Shown piece after piece: positions 1-12,842 of a DNA stretch of 64,000 nt. The position numbers and the translations under genes are program-made. Within the stretch, counting starts at the first letter, position 1; each line of letters begins with the position of its first letter. The notes under the pieces are model-generated. The model was not told the DNA's origin and did not search any database. It saw only the letters and a program-made list of their open reading frames with translations. Source of the stretch: Patagioenas fasciata (lineage: Eukaryota > Chordata > Aves > Columbiformes > Columbidae); NCBI RefSeq assembly GCF_037038585.1, contig NC_092522.1, positions 48,211,661-48,275,660 of the forward strand, in the 5' to 3' direction.

Positions 1-2317
1 GGAGTGATTTTAAATTACTACAGACGGTAGGAAGCCAATAGTTTTATCTACTGTTACAGAGAAACCGGTGAAACCAATTGTCCAAGGCCTTTCTTGTAAC
101 CACATCACAACAGTACTTTTTGCTCTGAGGGTGGTTCTGAGGATGAAAAATAAACACATAGGATAATTTTTTCTGTGCACTTTGGGTGCAAAGGCGAAAA
201 TAAAGATCTATGTCTTCTTCCTCTTCTTTCCAATAGCTTGTCTCTTTGCACATTTAGTTTTACAATTTCCTCAAGCTCATAAATCTCATGCAAAAGGTAA
301 GGATTGTAAGGAGAGAAAAGTCACTATCACTCTGTGAGGTGAGTTTGCATCATTCTTCCTCGTTGCCCTCGTGTTCGACTATTTTCATCCTTAGTGGTCT
401 TCCTGTTTTCCCTGTGTATAAATCAAGCTATGCTGACATGCAAAATTAAGTATAGGAAAATCAACTGCTTGCTTTATTGCCTGATGAGAATGGGCTTCAG
501 TGGTATTTGATGCTACTAGCATCCAGGGAAAAGTACCTGAAAAAGAGTTGCCTTTTTGTGCAAAATTTTCCTGATCCTGTCTGTGCTCTCTAGCCTGTGT
601 CTTTGAAGAGGGGGAGAGTGTTGTCTTGTTGCAGTTGTGTTGGCCTGCAGATCAGTGGGTACCTTGGCTGTGCCTCTTTCCCATCAAAATACCTGCCTTT
701 TCAAAGGTCCTTGTATTTTACACCCATAAGACTTTTTATTTGCAGCTACTATTATTTTGCTACAGCATTCTTCATAAGAAACTGAATGGTCAGTTCTGGA
801 GAGATGGAAGATTTTAATTTATATGTATTTTTAAACTGGAGTTTTCTACTCTACAAGTTGAGTTGGAGTGTAAAGTTCTGCTTTCAGGGTAAGCGCATAC
901 GATTGCTTAGAAGAGCTGGCAGATTTTCCTACTCCTTTCCATTTTACCAACTGGAATGGTGTTTCAAACTTAAGATGAACTGTTGGTATGCTTCCCAGTT
1001 CCCTCATTAGAACAAGCCTGATGGTGTTGCCTGCTCATTTGATTGTAAGCTTTTCCCGACCCATTTCCTTTTCTTGTACATTTAGAAGCACTAAAGAGAA
1101 CAGGATCCTGATTCTAGTGGAAGCCTTTGGGCATTGCTACATTAAAATCACAATAAATGTTGAACTTCTGCTACCCTATAAGCCATGGCAGAGTAGGTCA
1201 AATATGTGAACCAAAGTAGGAAATGTTAAATGCCATGTTGATTTGGAAATTGTATTTGATACTGTCTCAAAACATAGGACTATGTTTCAGCTGGTATAAG
1301 AGTCATAACTTTTTGAGGTCAATGGATCTCATACTGATTTAACTGTTGCTTTCCATTTGGATAGTCATGGTTTGGAATGAATGAGACAGCTAAAGATTTT
1401 TCTACTATAGATTATGCCTCTTCTACATGATTTGAAAAAGACCAAAACTTAAAAGGAAGCGAGAACAGAGACTGTAAAATAACATGAACATGAGAAGCCA
1501 AAGCATGCATCTCAGAGGGAAAAGGTGTTGAAGCTAAAGGACTCAAGATTTGGGTTTAGGCTTGGGACAGTCTAATTAGAGGAACTGTTCACCTTTGTGC
1601 AAATCAATTGGGCGTTTTGTGTAAAGACATCTTGGAGCAGCACTCTGTGGGTCAAATAACATTTGTTTGCTTTCAAGTGATTTTCAAGAAAAGAATGGTT
1701 TTTTGCATTGCTAGTGCCCAACTATCATTGCATGCAGTTCTCTTGGGAAACTCACTAGCTTTGTCACTCATTGGCTTTGATTTGCCTTGTTTGGTGTGTT
1801 TCTTTTAATTCTTCAGTTTTCCTTTTTCCTGCTGGGGTAAACTTTGTGCTCGTGCTTCCCAGTTCATGATACTGTAATATTTTACTTACTCACAGAAAGC
1901 AGTGACACTGAGCACACAGGTGCAGGCTTCCATGCTCTCTCCTGGCACATTTTTTGTGGTTGCCACTGCATTGTCCACACACCCCTGGCCTCTTTAGCTA
2001 TCATTTGGCAATGAGCACCAGCTGTGATGGTAACTTCTGCATCTTGATCACTTATCTACTTTGTATTGGATTGACACTACCAGTTTATTTAGGGCAGAAC
2101 TTCATATAGGCAAGCGGCAGTAAAAATATATTGAATTTATTGTTCAGGAGCTGTGACATCAGATAAAAAACCCCTGTAGCCCACTTGGTAAGCCACACTG
2201 TTCTGCTTTGACAGAGAGGTACTGCTACAGTCAGCAACTCAGAGGCTGACTTACAATGTCCTCACTCTATACTTTGCTGCTTCACTGATTATTTACCAGG
2301 GTAACAAAGTTCTGTGC
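1..2317. other. Intergenic DNA, no gene seen
   Basis: This is AT-rich DNA with stop codons in all frames. The short openings (60-75 codons) show no domain, no codon-quality signal and no convincing splice sites. I recognise no repeat family here. Confidence 0.6.
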
Positions 2318-2468
2318 TTAAAACATTGGACTGAGGTCCAGGAGAGACAAGATAACTCTTGCCTCTGCCACAGATGGTCCTTCTGATCTTGGAGAAGCTG
2401 TTCAGTGTCTCTGTGACTATTGGGAGTAAGAGCTCTGCCCTGTCTCACAGAAGTGTTGACAGAGAGTT
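2318..2468 (+). repeat. Old MIR-like (CORE-SINE) fragment
   Basis: The segment follows the order of a MIR-type SINE: a 'ttggactgaggtccaggaga' block, then 'ctctgccacag', a diverged 'gatcttggagaagctgttcagtgtctctgtg' core, and finally 'agagctctgccctgtctcacag' before a degraded tail. The match is from memory of the family layout. The copy is strongly diverged, as expected of an ancient amniote insertion, and it has no coding capacity. A RepeatMasker run would settle the family and the ends. Confidence 0.55.
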
Positions 2469-3975
2469 AACTTGTTCGCAGTGAATAGATCCTGCTAAAA
2501 TTGTGTGATGGCTGTGGAGCAGAAGGCAACATATGAGAGGGAAGGCAGAAGTTATTATAAGGGGTAGGCTGAACATGCAGGTCCAAAGTAACCAGGCTAC
2601 ATCACTTGGTTTTATAAAGATAAATTGAATAATCCTTGTGAGTTGCTGAGATATGTGAAAGCCATAGAAAATCCCAAATATAAATACAGCAACTAACAGA
2701 ATATCCACTTGCAATTCTATGAAAATCCCTGCCAGTTTTTCTTTTTTCAAAACTGAACCTAGTGCTTACAGCATTTTTTTTTTTTTAATCTGCAGAATTA
2801 CACAGTGCAATATTCAGAGCTGGAGAAAAAGTTAAATTCAAATAAACCTCAGGACTGAATTTTTGGCTATAAGACAGACCAAGCTGAAACTTAATTGCAT
2901 CCTTGGAAGCTAATGCAATGGCCATTTGCAGTATGGGGGCACATCAGGAAGTTTTTCCATTCACAGCTTTCTTTTCTAATATACATCCAAATGTAAGAGC
3001 AACTTCTCATTTTAGAAATACATCCAAAAGTAAATCCTGCTTCACCAGTGCAGTAATAGAGCTGGGTCTGGGGAGTGAGGAGTTACACTTGCAGTTCTCC
3101 ATTTGCTTCTCTTGAAGGTGTCACCTTCACACAAAGCATCAATCTGTTCCACACTGCAGAGGCCAGAATGGCCTTTGCTACCTGCAAAATGTTCCTTGCT
3201 TCTACTGCCCCCCAATTTCTGCACTAATCAAAGTTCTTGGCACCAATTTCTTTAATTGCACTGGTGGGACTTGAATGAAAACTGATGTCTCACAGGTTCC
3301 AATCTGACTGAATTAGCCTGCGACAGGATTGCCTCTATTTTTGAAAGAGTTCAGGTGTCCTTTACACTCTTAAATGAAAGAGCCATTTTTCCAGGAGCAC
3401 TCTTCAAGTACAAAGCATAGTGGTGTGATCAGGGGTGTCTGTGTTTTTCTGAGTATCCACCCAGAGACATACATGAAAAAAGTCATCTGCCTGACTGACC
3501 AGAAAAGCAGCCCCCTTCCCACACTTAGTTTGTACTTTTGCTGGTGTTGGGAGGTGACATACATAGAGTGGCCCACCGATGACTTGCATCAGTGACTTAA
3601 CTTGGGGGCTCTGCAAATACGCTGGAGGTTTTGTTGTATGAACAGATACTGCAGGTGGGTGCCGGGCTGCAAAGAGCTTTTGAAAAGCATTCTGAAGGCA
3701 AGAACAGTGTCATGTTGGCATAACTCAAGTCAGTGCTTCTGCACTAAGTAAGGACTTGGGTTTGGAACTGCTACCTGTCTTTAGCCTTTGTAACTCAAAG
3801 AACCAAGAGTGAAATAAAAGGCAGTGAAGAAAGGGTCCCTCATTCACTGGGCAGCCAGCAGAGGGGAAGCAAAGACAGGCCTGGGGCACGTCCATGTGGA
3901 TGTTGGAAGTGATGCCCAGAACTCCCTGATTTCATTATGCTCTACCGTGCTGAGGAGCAAATGGGTCTCCATTCA

Positions 3976-4075
3976 ACCCTTCTCTCCCACCTTCCCCCCT
4001 TATTTCTCTCTTTTTCCCTCCCTCTTTTTACTTATTCTCACAAGTTGCTCTCCTCCCCTTCTTCCTTCCTCTGCC
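3976..4075 (+). repeat. Polypyrimidine (C/T) tract
   Basis: About 100 bases are nearly all C and T on the plus strand, with runs such as 'ccttcccccctt', 'tttttccctccctctttt' and 'ctcctccccttcttccttcctc'. This is a low-complexity homopurine-homopyrimidine stretch. It creates the 89-codon and 68-codon openings over this area, which are not genes. No tandem unit is clean enough to call a microsatellite. Confidence 0.7.
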
Positions 4076-4905
4076 TGTATCATCAACCACTAAAAAGGCC
4101 ACTTACCTCAGGATGGTGTCTCCTGGCGACTCTGTGGGAATAACACAGTTACCAGAGCACAGACACAAAACTTGGTTTTACAAAGTGCTCCGTGGGTGTG
4201 TACACCACGCCCTTGACAGCTGTGATGCCATTGCAGCTTGTCACCCCAGTGAGCAGAATTAAGCAGGGAACTAGAAGATGCTCCCTTCTCTTTTCTCAGC
4301 AGCTGTATTTGCAGGGAGTAAAAACTTGTCCGGGTTTTTTCTGCATTTATCTCTTGATAGTGTCTGATCATCCAATCTGCCCCGTGATTTATTTTCTGAC
4401 ATTGGAGGAAATTACCATTGTTTGTGAATTCTGATTTGCAGAGACCAAAGAGCTGAATGCAAAGGACTTCCGTGCAGAAATCAACATTTACTTCAAAGGT
4501 CAAGGGAAATGATCAGATAAAAAGTCTGGCTCAGCCTATCATGTCCATTTTGTCTTGGAAAGATCCAAAAATCATACACACTTGGTCATATTCCTAACAA
4601 TAGTCCTTTGATTTAAGATTGGGCTGAAATCCTAATTTCTACTGACTTATTCTAGGTTGAGAGTAATTAATTTCTTTGCTGTCTCAGTCAAAAAAACCTA
4701 TAATTTCTCACTAAAAGACTTATTGAAGGCAGACAGAAGTATGTTAATTGTTTTGCTCTTTTATCAAAATCAAAACATTTCAAAGAAATTTTCATTTTTC
4801 TTTTTCTTTCATTTGCAATCACTTATTTTCAGATTTTCAAGTGAGTATTCCTGAAGTCCAAAGCCTTCTGGTCAATTCCTGACTGAGGAAATAAGAACAC
4901 AAATT

Positions 4906-4978
4906 AAAAGGAAAAAAAAAAAACAACAAACCAAACAAAACCCTAAAACACACCAAGCAAACAAACAAGAAAACCCAC
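4906..4978 (+). repeat. A-rich/(AAAC)-like low-complexity tract
   Basis: A poly-A run of about 12 bases is followed by repeated 'aacaaac/aaacaaaa' units and 'aaacaaacaagaaaaccc'. It is low-complexity sequence of the kind often left as the decayed tail of a retroposon, but no body of an element is recognisable next to it. Confidence 0.55.
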
Positions 4979-7900
4979 AGCCCATCTTGAGTTACAAATC
5001 TGATTTTGATAAGATTGCATTTTACATAGATTTGTGTATGTTCTGCTTTCGAAACCACTGATTTTTTTTTTTTTAATTGTTGTTCTCCAGGTGAGTTCAC
5101 CTGAAACCTTGGAAATGTCTTTGCTCCATTGTAAGAAAGAGCCTTACCTCCATGGGAACAGGGGGCTCACAGACCAGGAGTGCCTGTCACCAGGGTAGAT
5201 AAACCTGCTGTACTTACTCCCTTTATTTCTATCCTGATGATGCTGACATGACAGTTCCATGCATTTTTTTTTTAGTGAAAAGAGGTCAGTTTTAGCTGTC
5301 ATCTTAAATATAGTAACAAATTTCAGTTGAACATTTGAATACCTGTTTGAGGCCTGTTTTCGTAAGTGAAGAAAATTGCATAGCCTTGATTTCTACTGTT
5401 TTGACACTTTCTTTTATGAGGGTGTCAGCCTCTGACTTGTAGTGCAATTATTGCAGTGACACTGACACCTATATATTGGTGCTATTAACACTTGCATTTC
5501 ATGTCCTCTAGATAACAATCGGCTCTTGGAAATCCTTTGGTTGAGTTATTTGCCTCAGGATGTGTCTGCAATGCAAAAATAAACAAACCATAGAATTTCT
5601 GGCTTTTTAAAGCTGAAATGAAAATCTTAGTTGTCTTCATATGTGACACATTCAATGTGTGCTAATTTTCAGTTGAAGCTGCATTTGTTGTAGGTGTTAT
5701 TTAATGTGATGGTGTTAGTAGAGAGACACAGAGGACTAGAAGCGCTCATATTAAACTCCTGGAGGAAATTCCTCTTTAGAATATGAGTCAGTTCAGAACG
5801 TTGCGGTAGGTATAGGATTTGTCAATGGCACTTTCTGGCTGACAAGCTCTTTGAATTCATGGTCCATCAGCCAGAACCAGGAGGGGGAAGCTGAAAGATT
5901 GTCATGACATTCATTGGTGTTTTCAACACTGAAATGGCATTGGCTGTACCTAAGAGTAGATATCATTGCTGCTCAGTACAAGCAGCTGTCCTGGAGGCAA
6001 GCCGAAGAAATGCCCTTACTGTGAGACTTCCAAACAGGGCAGAATTTGTCAGTGTCTCTAGGATACTGGTAAAACTACAACAACAGAAGTTCTCTCAAAA
6101 GCTGATGAAAGGAAAAAAAAAGTTTACATTTTACTAAGCATGTTACTTTAATTTGAGATAAACTTATGCTGCCATTTGTGCTGCCACTGGGTCATGTTCC
6201 CTCTCCTAATACTTACTAACCACCTGTGCCTGCTGCCGCCTCTTTTGTGGTGACACGAATGCTGATATGATTCATGATGAATCAGATGGGAGAACAGATG
6301 CAGCTGAAAAGTACCGGCAAGTATGATCTGCTGGGTCACTTGCATGTGCTTGCCCAACACTGGTGTTGGTACAAGGGAGGCACCAAGAGCAAGGAGCCAG
6401 ATAAGGAACTCACTGGCCATGGCCTTGGTTCTGTGTCCCAGAGAATAAAGAAAGTGTGCTTCAGTCACAAGTCTTCTCAGAAAGAGCTTAACTGGTCCCC
6501 CTGAAGAGAGCAACTCCAGTACAGGCTTGGTTTGTCTAGTCAGAAGTGGATGAGGAAGAGTCAAGGGTTCTCAGGTCCTGACTCTCAGGCTGGTTCATGA
6601 CTCAGATACACAGAGGTGTACCAGGTTCGAAAGCAAGCTCAGAGCTTCTCATGATGCTCATCACGATGCTCACGAAGTGCTTAGTTCAGTCTGAATCAGA
6701 AGCAACTCTTTCACAGTCAGCAGAGTTATGCCATCATAAAACCAGCGTGACAAGACAATCAGGTCGTATGTCGATAATTATCCAGTTTCTTCACTTTGAG
6801 CATTCCCACCCATTTTAGCAATGCTTTCCACATCTTTCCCATGTGTTGTTATCTTGTCTGGCAGACTGGGGTTGTTTGATTTTCTCTTGGTGCTAACCGT
6901 TGGTCTCAACATGGCTCTTGTGGCTTGCTTTGAGGAGCAGAGGGCTGCCAGAGCTGTGAGGTGGGTTGTCATCCTCCCCCATGCATAATCAGGGAAAATA
7001 GATAGATGGTGCCTGAATGGCAATCAGGAAGAGGAGGCCTTGTGCTCACTCCTCTGCACTGACTGGCACTCCAGTGAGTCTCTTAATGTCCTCTCATCTG
7101 AGTTGCCCTTTTGCACTCCAATTTCACTAGTGTGGAAATGGTTTCAGTGTTAATCAGTTGATCTCTCCTCTTGAAATTTTCAAATGAAAGAGTTGACAAT
7201 ACACACACATACAAACACAAACTCGTTTATGCTTATTCATTGCTATTACTATTTTTTTTTAAAAGGTCCTGGGTAGACTGCAGTTTATGAACCTACATAA
7301 TGTAGCATAAAAAGAGGATAAATTAGTAGTCCTAGTATGACTCTCTTTTGCAGGAAAATACATTCCTTCATGCTGAGAGCTGCTGAAATTACAGGTTTTT
7401 ATAAGCTTGCATCCACAATTTTTTCAGGATGTCTTCTTCTTTCCACAGTGTCATTTGTGTGGTTTATTTAACAAAATGTAACGTATACACCTTCTTCTTC
7501 ACTTGTTGCAACCTTCCGGCAAAAGAGTCAGTGTTCATCTTAGAAAATTCAAAGGTGCACAACTGGAGTTGCTAAAGGGCTTGAGTCAACTTTTTTGAGA
7601 GTTCATTGAACAAAATTTTTTACAGAGAACCGTCAGATGCAACACAGCAGATGTCCAGATATGAATGTCCTCTGCTGCTGTGCCTCAGAATATTTTAGAG
7701 ACAAAATACAGTCCCTATCTTTTTTCTCGACTTTTTCTTTTTTTGTACAGCTTAAGCTACATGAGATGATTGTACCCACCATAGCTTCCCATTGCTGCCA
7801 GATCACTGAAAAAGAAAAGCTGAAGCTAAATTTGGTTGTGCTCTCTATTTTGGAATACCTTTAATGTGCAGTCCCTTTTCTTTCTCGTTTCAAGCATTGC

Positions 7901-8774
7901 TTCTAAAGCGTATCTGTGAATCATTCGTAAAGGCATCAGCCGTGGCCATTTCACAGCATCATCTGCTTAACAAACTCAAAGTAGATTGACCTGTTTCCCC
8001 ATGCTAAGACAGTTTCATCAACTTGCTAATTTTAGAGGATGTTTCCAGACAGTGGCTTTCTTTCTTCTAGAGCCTGATGGATGTGATTTTGATGCCCTCA
8101 AGTCAGTAATAATTTATCCTACATGTGCTAACATTATCATTAAGTATGAATAAGACTGTCACCATCAAGCCTGACGTAAACTTGTTTCAGGCTCACCCAA
8201 TACACTTTATTCTCTTCTTTCCCCATTCTGATTTCTCTCTTTCCCCTTCGATTTTCTTACAGTCTTGTATGTTGTTTCAACAGCAGATCTTGTCCTCTGG
8301 AACACTGTAACTTCCTGGTGGGATCTTATAATAATTAAACCTGTTGTTGGTCAGGTGTAACATCTCGGCACTGTTACAGAAGCAATGAATGTTGGTTTTA
8401 CGTCACCTTCAGGTTCCTTAGTGCTGGCTGATCTTCCAGTGTCTGGAGCCTCCAGATGTGAGGCTAGCAGAGAGCTGCAGGAGGTTGGCTCATGCAGATG
8501 TACTATGATAGCAATACCCAGGAAACTGGTTTAGGTACTGAAAACAACATCACTTGAAAAATAAAGGCAGCACATAGCTGATCTGCTGCTGAGACCCATA
8601 GAAAACGTAGCTGGGCAGAGCACCGTGGCTCCCTGTGCTGCTGCAGCCTCTGCTGCCCAGCTCTGCCCTCTGCACAGCCCCTATGGGGACTGACCCTGCA
8701 ACCTGAGAGGGGGAAGGGGATGCAGGACCAGGCACTGGAGACCTGCCTGAAGTTCTTGGCTGTGTCAAGGATTT

Positions 8775-8900
8775 CCTGTCACCTTGAATATTTCCCTTAC
8801 TTATCTTGTCTTACTATTTCCATCTGTAAAATAGGGAGAACATGTTTCAACTCCTCATAGAATAATTGTGAAGGTAAATCCAAGAAAATATGCAAATACT
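8775..8900 (+). repeat. MIR-like SINE 3' half
   Basis: The segment contains the usual MIR 3' order: a diverged '...tatttccatctgtaaaatagggaga', then 'tcctcatagaataattgtgaagg'. These correspond to the 'tttcctcatctgtaaaatggg' and 'cctcatagggttgttgtgagg' blocks of the family. The 5' half is not convincing. As at 2,318, the copy is old and diverged and the assignment rests on recall of the consensus. Confidence 0.6.
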
Positions 8901-11900
8901 ATTATAAAAGTAATAATGCTGGTAATAAAATTTATGAACAGGGTAGAACAGAAGTTCCTGTTTCTACAGAGGACGAAGCTTATTGCAGTTTCTTTTTATA
9001 GTATTCTTTACTTTTCTGGAGATGCTCCTGGTTTCCTAATTAAATAGTTTCATAAAGAGAGGTCTCCTCCCCTGCCAGTGCATTGGAACCCAACAGTGAA
9101 GCACAGGCAGCTCATGGATAACGTCTGTTGGTCACAGATCTCTTGCGGTTTGACTTCAGGCAAAATGTGTGTGTAGCCGTTTCAAAGAAGACCATGCTAT
9201 GTAAATAAAAAGTTGTGTTTTGGTGCCACTGGAGTTTCAAAAAGTCGTATCTGTCCTGGGTTTGATCCTGTTCCAACTGGAGGAGATGGGAGCTTTGCTG
9301 CTAATTCTCCAGGGAGCTGGGCTGAGGTGAGTAAGCTAGCAGTGATATTTAAAGAGAAGAAATGCCAGCTAGGTAATCACTTCCAGAGCACTGGGGAAGG
9401 CAAGTGTGTTTTGTACCTTTCTGTCTGGAAGCACAAAACTCTGCCCACACAGCCGAGGGCACACTGCAGAAATTAATGTCTCCCGTGTTGGGGTTCACTA
9501 AGCCATTCTGCAAGATGGCTTCATTCCCCTAAGGGTGCTTTTGTCTTCCTCTACACTTCTTCCCAAAAGATCACTGTGAGCCCCCTGTAAACCTGCCTTA
9601 GGGCCACTGTCTGTGCTGGAGTCCTTGATGTATTTCCCCATCATCATCACTCCACTTTTCTTCAGCACTCATCCTGCTTGCAGCAGCACTGCTTTCAGTA
9701 TATATAGCCCTGCAACCCTGCTGCAATGCTGCTGTGTCCAAGAGGCAGTGGCGGAGCTGAGGCACCTTGCTGAGGAACAGGTGGGAAGGTGCTCCCTGCC
9801 TCAAACATGGCGCTTGCCTGGTTGCTCATGAACCCTGTATTAGACTGTTTCTAAGAAGCCTCCCGGTACACACAGGACAGGATCCCCGTATGCCAGTCTT
9901 GGGAAGACACTCTGCTGACAAGGTCCTTGCAGTGCCCCGCCCCATGTGGGACGCCTCATGCCATGCTTGTGAGCAAGGCTGGCAGCTGGGTTTGACTTCC
10001 TCAGGAGTGGCCCATGCAGAAAAGGGTGCTGGCTCCCACGTTTTCTTCACTATGGTGCAAAGCGGGTCAGCACCTGGGTTGCCACATTGCACAAATTGAA
10101 AGCAACAGTGCTCAAGAAGCTAGACAGAGACCACAGAGCTAAAGCTGCATTGCTGTATTTAGTACTTAAGCCGAGTGAGCTGCACTTTGGATGAGCAAAG
10201 ATGAATCTTCCTTACTGCTTAAGACAGATTTAGGAGTATACAAGCAGCATTATCTCATTTTACTATGTCTTCATTATTTCAATAGTGGCCTGTTTCAACT
10301 GGCTGTAAGACAGCCCTTCATGAAGCATTAGACATAATTAAAATTAGCTTTCAAGTGCCAAAACAAATAGCCAGTCTAAATGCATTTTCTTTTATTTCGA
10401 GTTGTCTTTACTGAATGGAGTTACATGGTCCTTCAGAACTCTTTCCCCAACCCTTGTCAAATTTGTAGTAATCTGAAGCAAAGAACTGGTGATCACTTCT
10501 GCAGTGAGTATCTGAGCTTGGCTCCATCCACAATAAGACCATATGCAAAATGGGGTGGGAGTTTCTGTTTGGGGAAAGCTGAAAGGCACAGTCCAAAACC
10601 AAAAGCCAATTTACAGCTTTTCTGTAACTCACCATGGAGTGACATTGTTTTGACAGATGAGAGGCAGTATAGCTCACTGCACTGAGAGATATTTCTGAGT
10701 AGCCGGAATCTCACTTTGTAATGTGTGTGAAAAGGAAAGTAGGCCAGAGGAAGAAACAATTCTCTCTTAGTACAGTCCTGCTTGCTCAACAAAACTTAGA
10801 AGATAATATCTACAGGAATACCAGCCTTTCAAAAGCAACAAGAATTAAGAGATTACCCGAGTGTCACTACCTCTTTTACTGAATCTGTGGATAACACTCT
10901 GGAAACTTGATCCACATGCCTGCTCATTTTTGGCTATTATGCAAAGAGTAATTGCATTATCAACCAACCAGTAAAACAGGCAAAAACCTGTGGTGAATGC
11001 TACTGTTTCACTGATCTATTTAATGGATGAATGATCTTTTCATTTCATCTGCATCTGAGTTGTAAAGGAGAGAAGGCAAAATAGAATAAAAGCAATAAAA
11101 CCATGAAAAAAGGAGATGGGGATGTTTGCATTGTTCTGTGAGGCACCACACAAAGACCCACTTTGATAAATGCACGTGACTAAATTTAGCATAGTGTGGA
11201 CCTATGTGTCCTGAAAGCAGGACAGCCCTGTGGCTGTTACACTCCCAGACTCCGCAAACCTACCTCTCAGGATAGGGGGTGACATACCCCTCACTGCACT
11301 GCCTGGCTGGCACAACTCCTGTGCTGGCTCTGGGGCACCCTTTCCAAGTTTAGGCCAACTCTGTGATGATTTGTAAATATACCCAAGCTCTGAACCAGCG
11401 TGACATTCCTCATGCAGGGTGGAGAAGAGAGGGAAAAGACCAATGTTGTCTGGCATTTGAAAGCTGTATACCTTACCTCTCCTTTCCTGTGTTCCAGATT
11501 GTTGCTGTAAGGCTCCAATAGAAAACCCACTGAAGAAAATTAAAAGATTCCTACAACATCAATTAGCATTCAGTCAGGCCAAAAGAGCAAAGTTATGTGG
11601 TTGCCTGGCTCCTCCAGTTCTCTTATGTCTGCAGTGGCAGGCTGTCAAATCCAGTAATTCACATAGAATAACCTTCTAGCATAAAATGGAAAAAGCAACA
11701 GCAACAAATGGAAATGATAAAACTGAGAGGAAAAAACAAATGAACAAAACCAACAACAACAAACAAAAAAGAAGATGGTGTGTTCTTAAGATTTTCAGTT
11801 CACACAAGATGAAATAGCTGCAACTGAAAATAGCAGGGCTCAGCCAGTGCCATGTGTGTCTGTCGCAGCCCTACTGTGGTGCCCCACCAGTGTGATCAGC

Positions 11901-12223
11901 CAGCCCAGAGAACCTGAAATGTCCCTCTTTTCCAAGCCTGGCAGGGATCATTTTGCAAACTGGCCACCTAAGTGGCTGTGGGTAGCAGAGCTGCTCCAAT
12001 TGACACTGGCTGGCTGAGCAGCAAGGCCTCTCCGCTTTCATGTTCCCTCTTGGGTTGATTACCCCAAACTTTTACTGCTCAGGCCTGTTGCTGGCCCTGT
12101 GCAGGGGGTAAAGCTGCCCTTGCCTCAGCTCTCCTGCGGTGCCAAGCTGCGCTGCCCAAGTCATGCAAATAACAAGTCAGTGCGGAGCAAAATCAGGTCA
12201 AAGAACTCCAGAATTTGGTCTGA
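8901..12223. other. Intergenic DNA, no gene seen
   Basis: No supported gene. GC content is somewhat higher in patches (about 9,600-10,100 and 11,820-12,150), which lengthens chance openings such as those at 9,767-10,099 on the plus strand and 10,493-10,792 on the minus strand. None shows a family motif. A/C-rich low-complexity sequence lies near 11,738-11,770. Confidence 0.55.
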
Positions 12224-12842
12224 ATCACAGAATCACAGAATGTTAGGGATTGGAAGGGACATCGAAAGATCATCCAGTCCAATCCCCCTGCCGGAGCAGG
12301 AACACCCAGATGAGGTTACACAGGAATGTGTCCAGGCGAGTTTTGCATGTCTCCAGAGAAAGAGACTCCACAACCCCCGTGGGCAGCCTGTTCCAGTGTT
12401 CTGTCACCCTCACTGTGAAGAAGTTTCTCCTCATATTTAAGTGGAATCTCTTGTGTTCCAGTTTGAACCCATTGCCCCTCGTCCTACCATTGGTTGTCAC
12501 TGAGAAGAGCCTGGCTCCATCCTCGTGACACTCACCCTTTATGTATTTGTAAACATTAATGAGGTCACCCCTCAGTCTCCTCCAAGCTAAAGAGACCCAG
12601 CTCCCTCAGCCTTTCCTCATAAGGGAGATGCTCCACTCCCTTCATCATCTTTGTTGCCCTACGCTGGACCCTCTCCAGCAGTTCCCTGTCCTTCTTGAAC
12701 TGAGGGGCCCAGAACTGGACACAATATTCCAGATGGGGTCTCACCAGGGCAGAGTAGAGTGGGAGGAGAACCTCTCTCGACCTACTAACCACTCCGCTTC
12801 TAATACACCCCAGGATGCCATTGGCCTTCTTGGCGACAAGGG
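12224..12842 (-). mobile_element. CR1 LINE, 5'-truncated copy (minus strand)
   Basis: Read on the minus strand this is the 3' end of a CR1 non-LTR retrotransposon. It contains the end of ORF2 and the 3' untranslated region, finishing at the 'tcacagaatcacagaatg' terminus at the low-coordinate end. Within it, 12,565-12,792 (minus) stays open and encodes the C-terminal end of the reverse transcriptase ORF, with '[17 protein letters not shown]' and '[14 protein letters not shown]'. The copy is truncated at its 5' end near 12,842, as is usual for CR1. It lacks the endonuclease and the catalytic reverse transcriptase core, so it cannot move by itself. The plus-strand openings at 12,099-12,864 are antisense readings of it. 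Confidence 0.93.

Larger units (their letters stand above)
2469..8774. other. Intergenic DNA, no gene seen
   Basis: No supported gene is present. The region includes A/C-rich low-complexity sequence near 4,906-4,975, a T-rich run near 5,062-5,075 and a pyrimidine tract listed separately. A 138-codon minus-strand opening at 6,148-6,564 has no recognisable domain and I treat it as chance. A small CA-rich stretch lies near 7,199-7,220. Confidence 0.55.

Noticed and set aside
6148-6564. 138-codon minus-strand ORF with a hydrophobic stretch
   Set aside because: The hydrophobic stretch could suggest a signal or membrane segment, but no family, splice structure or promoter is visible. An opposite-strand ORF also overlaps it.
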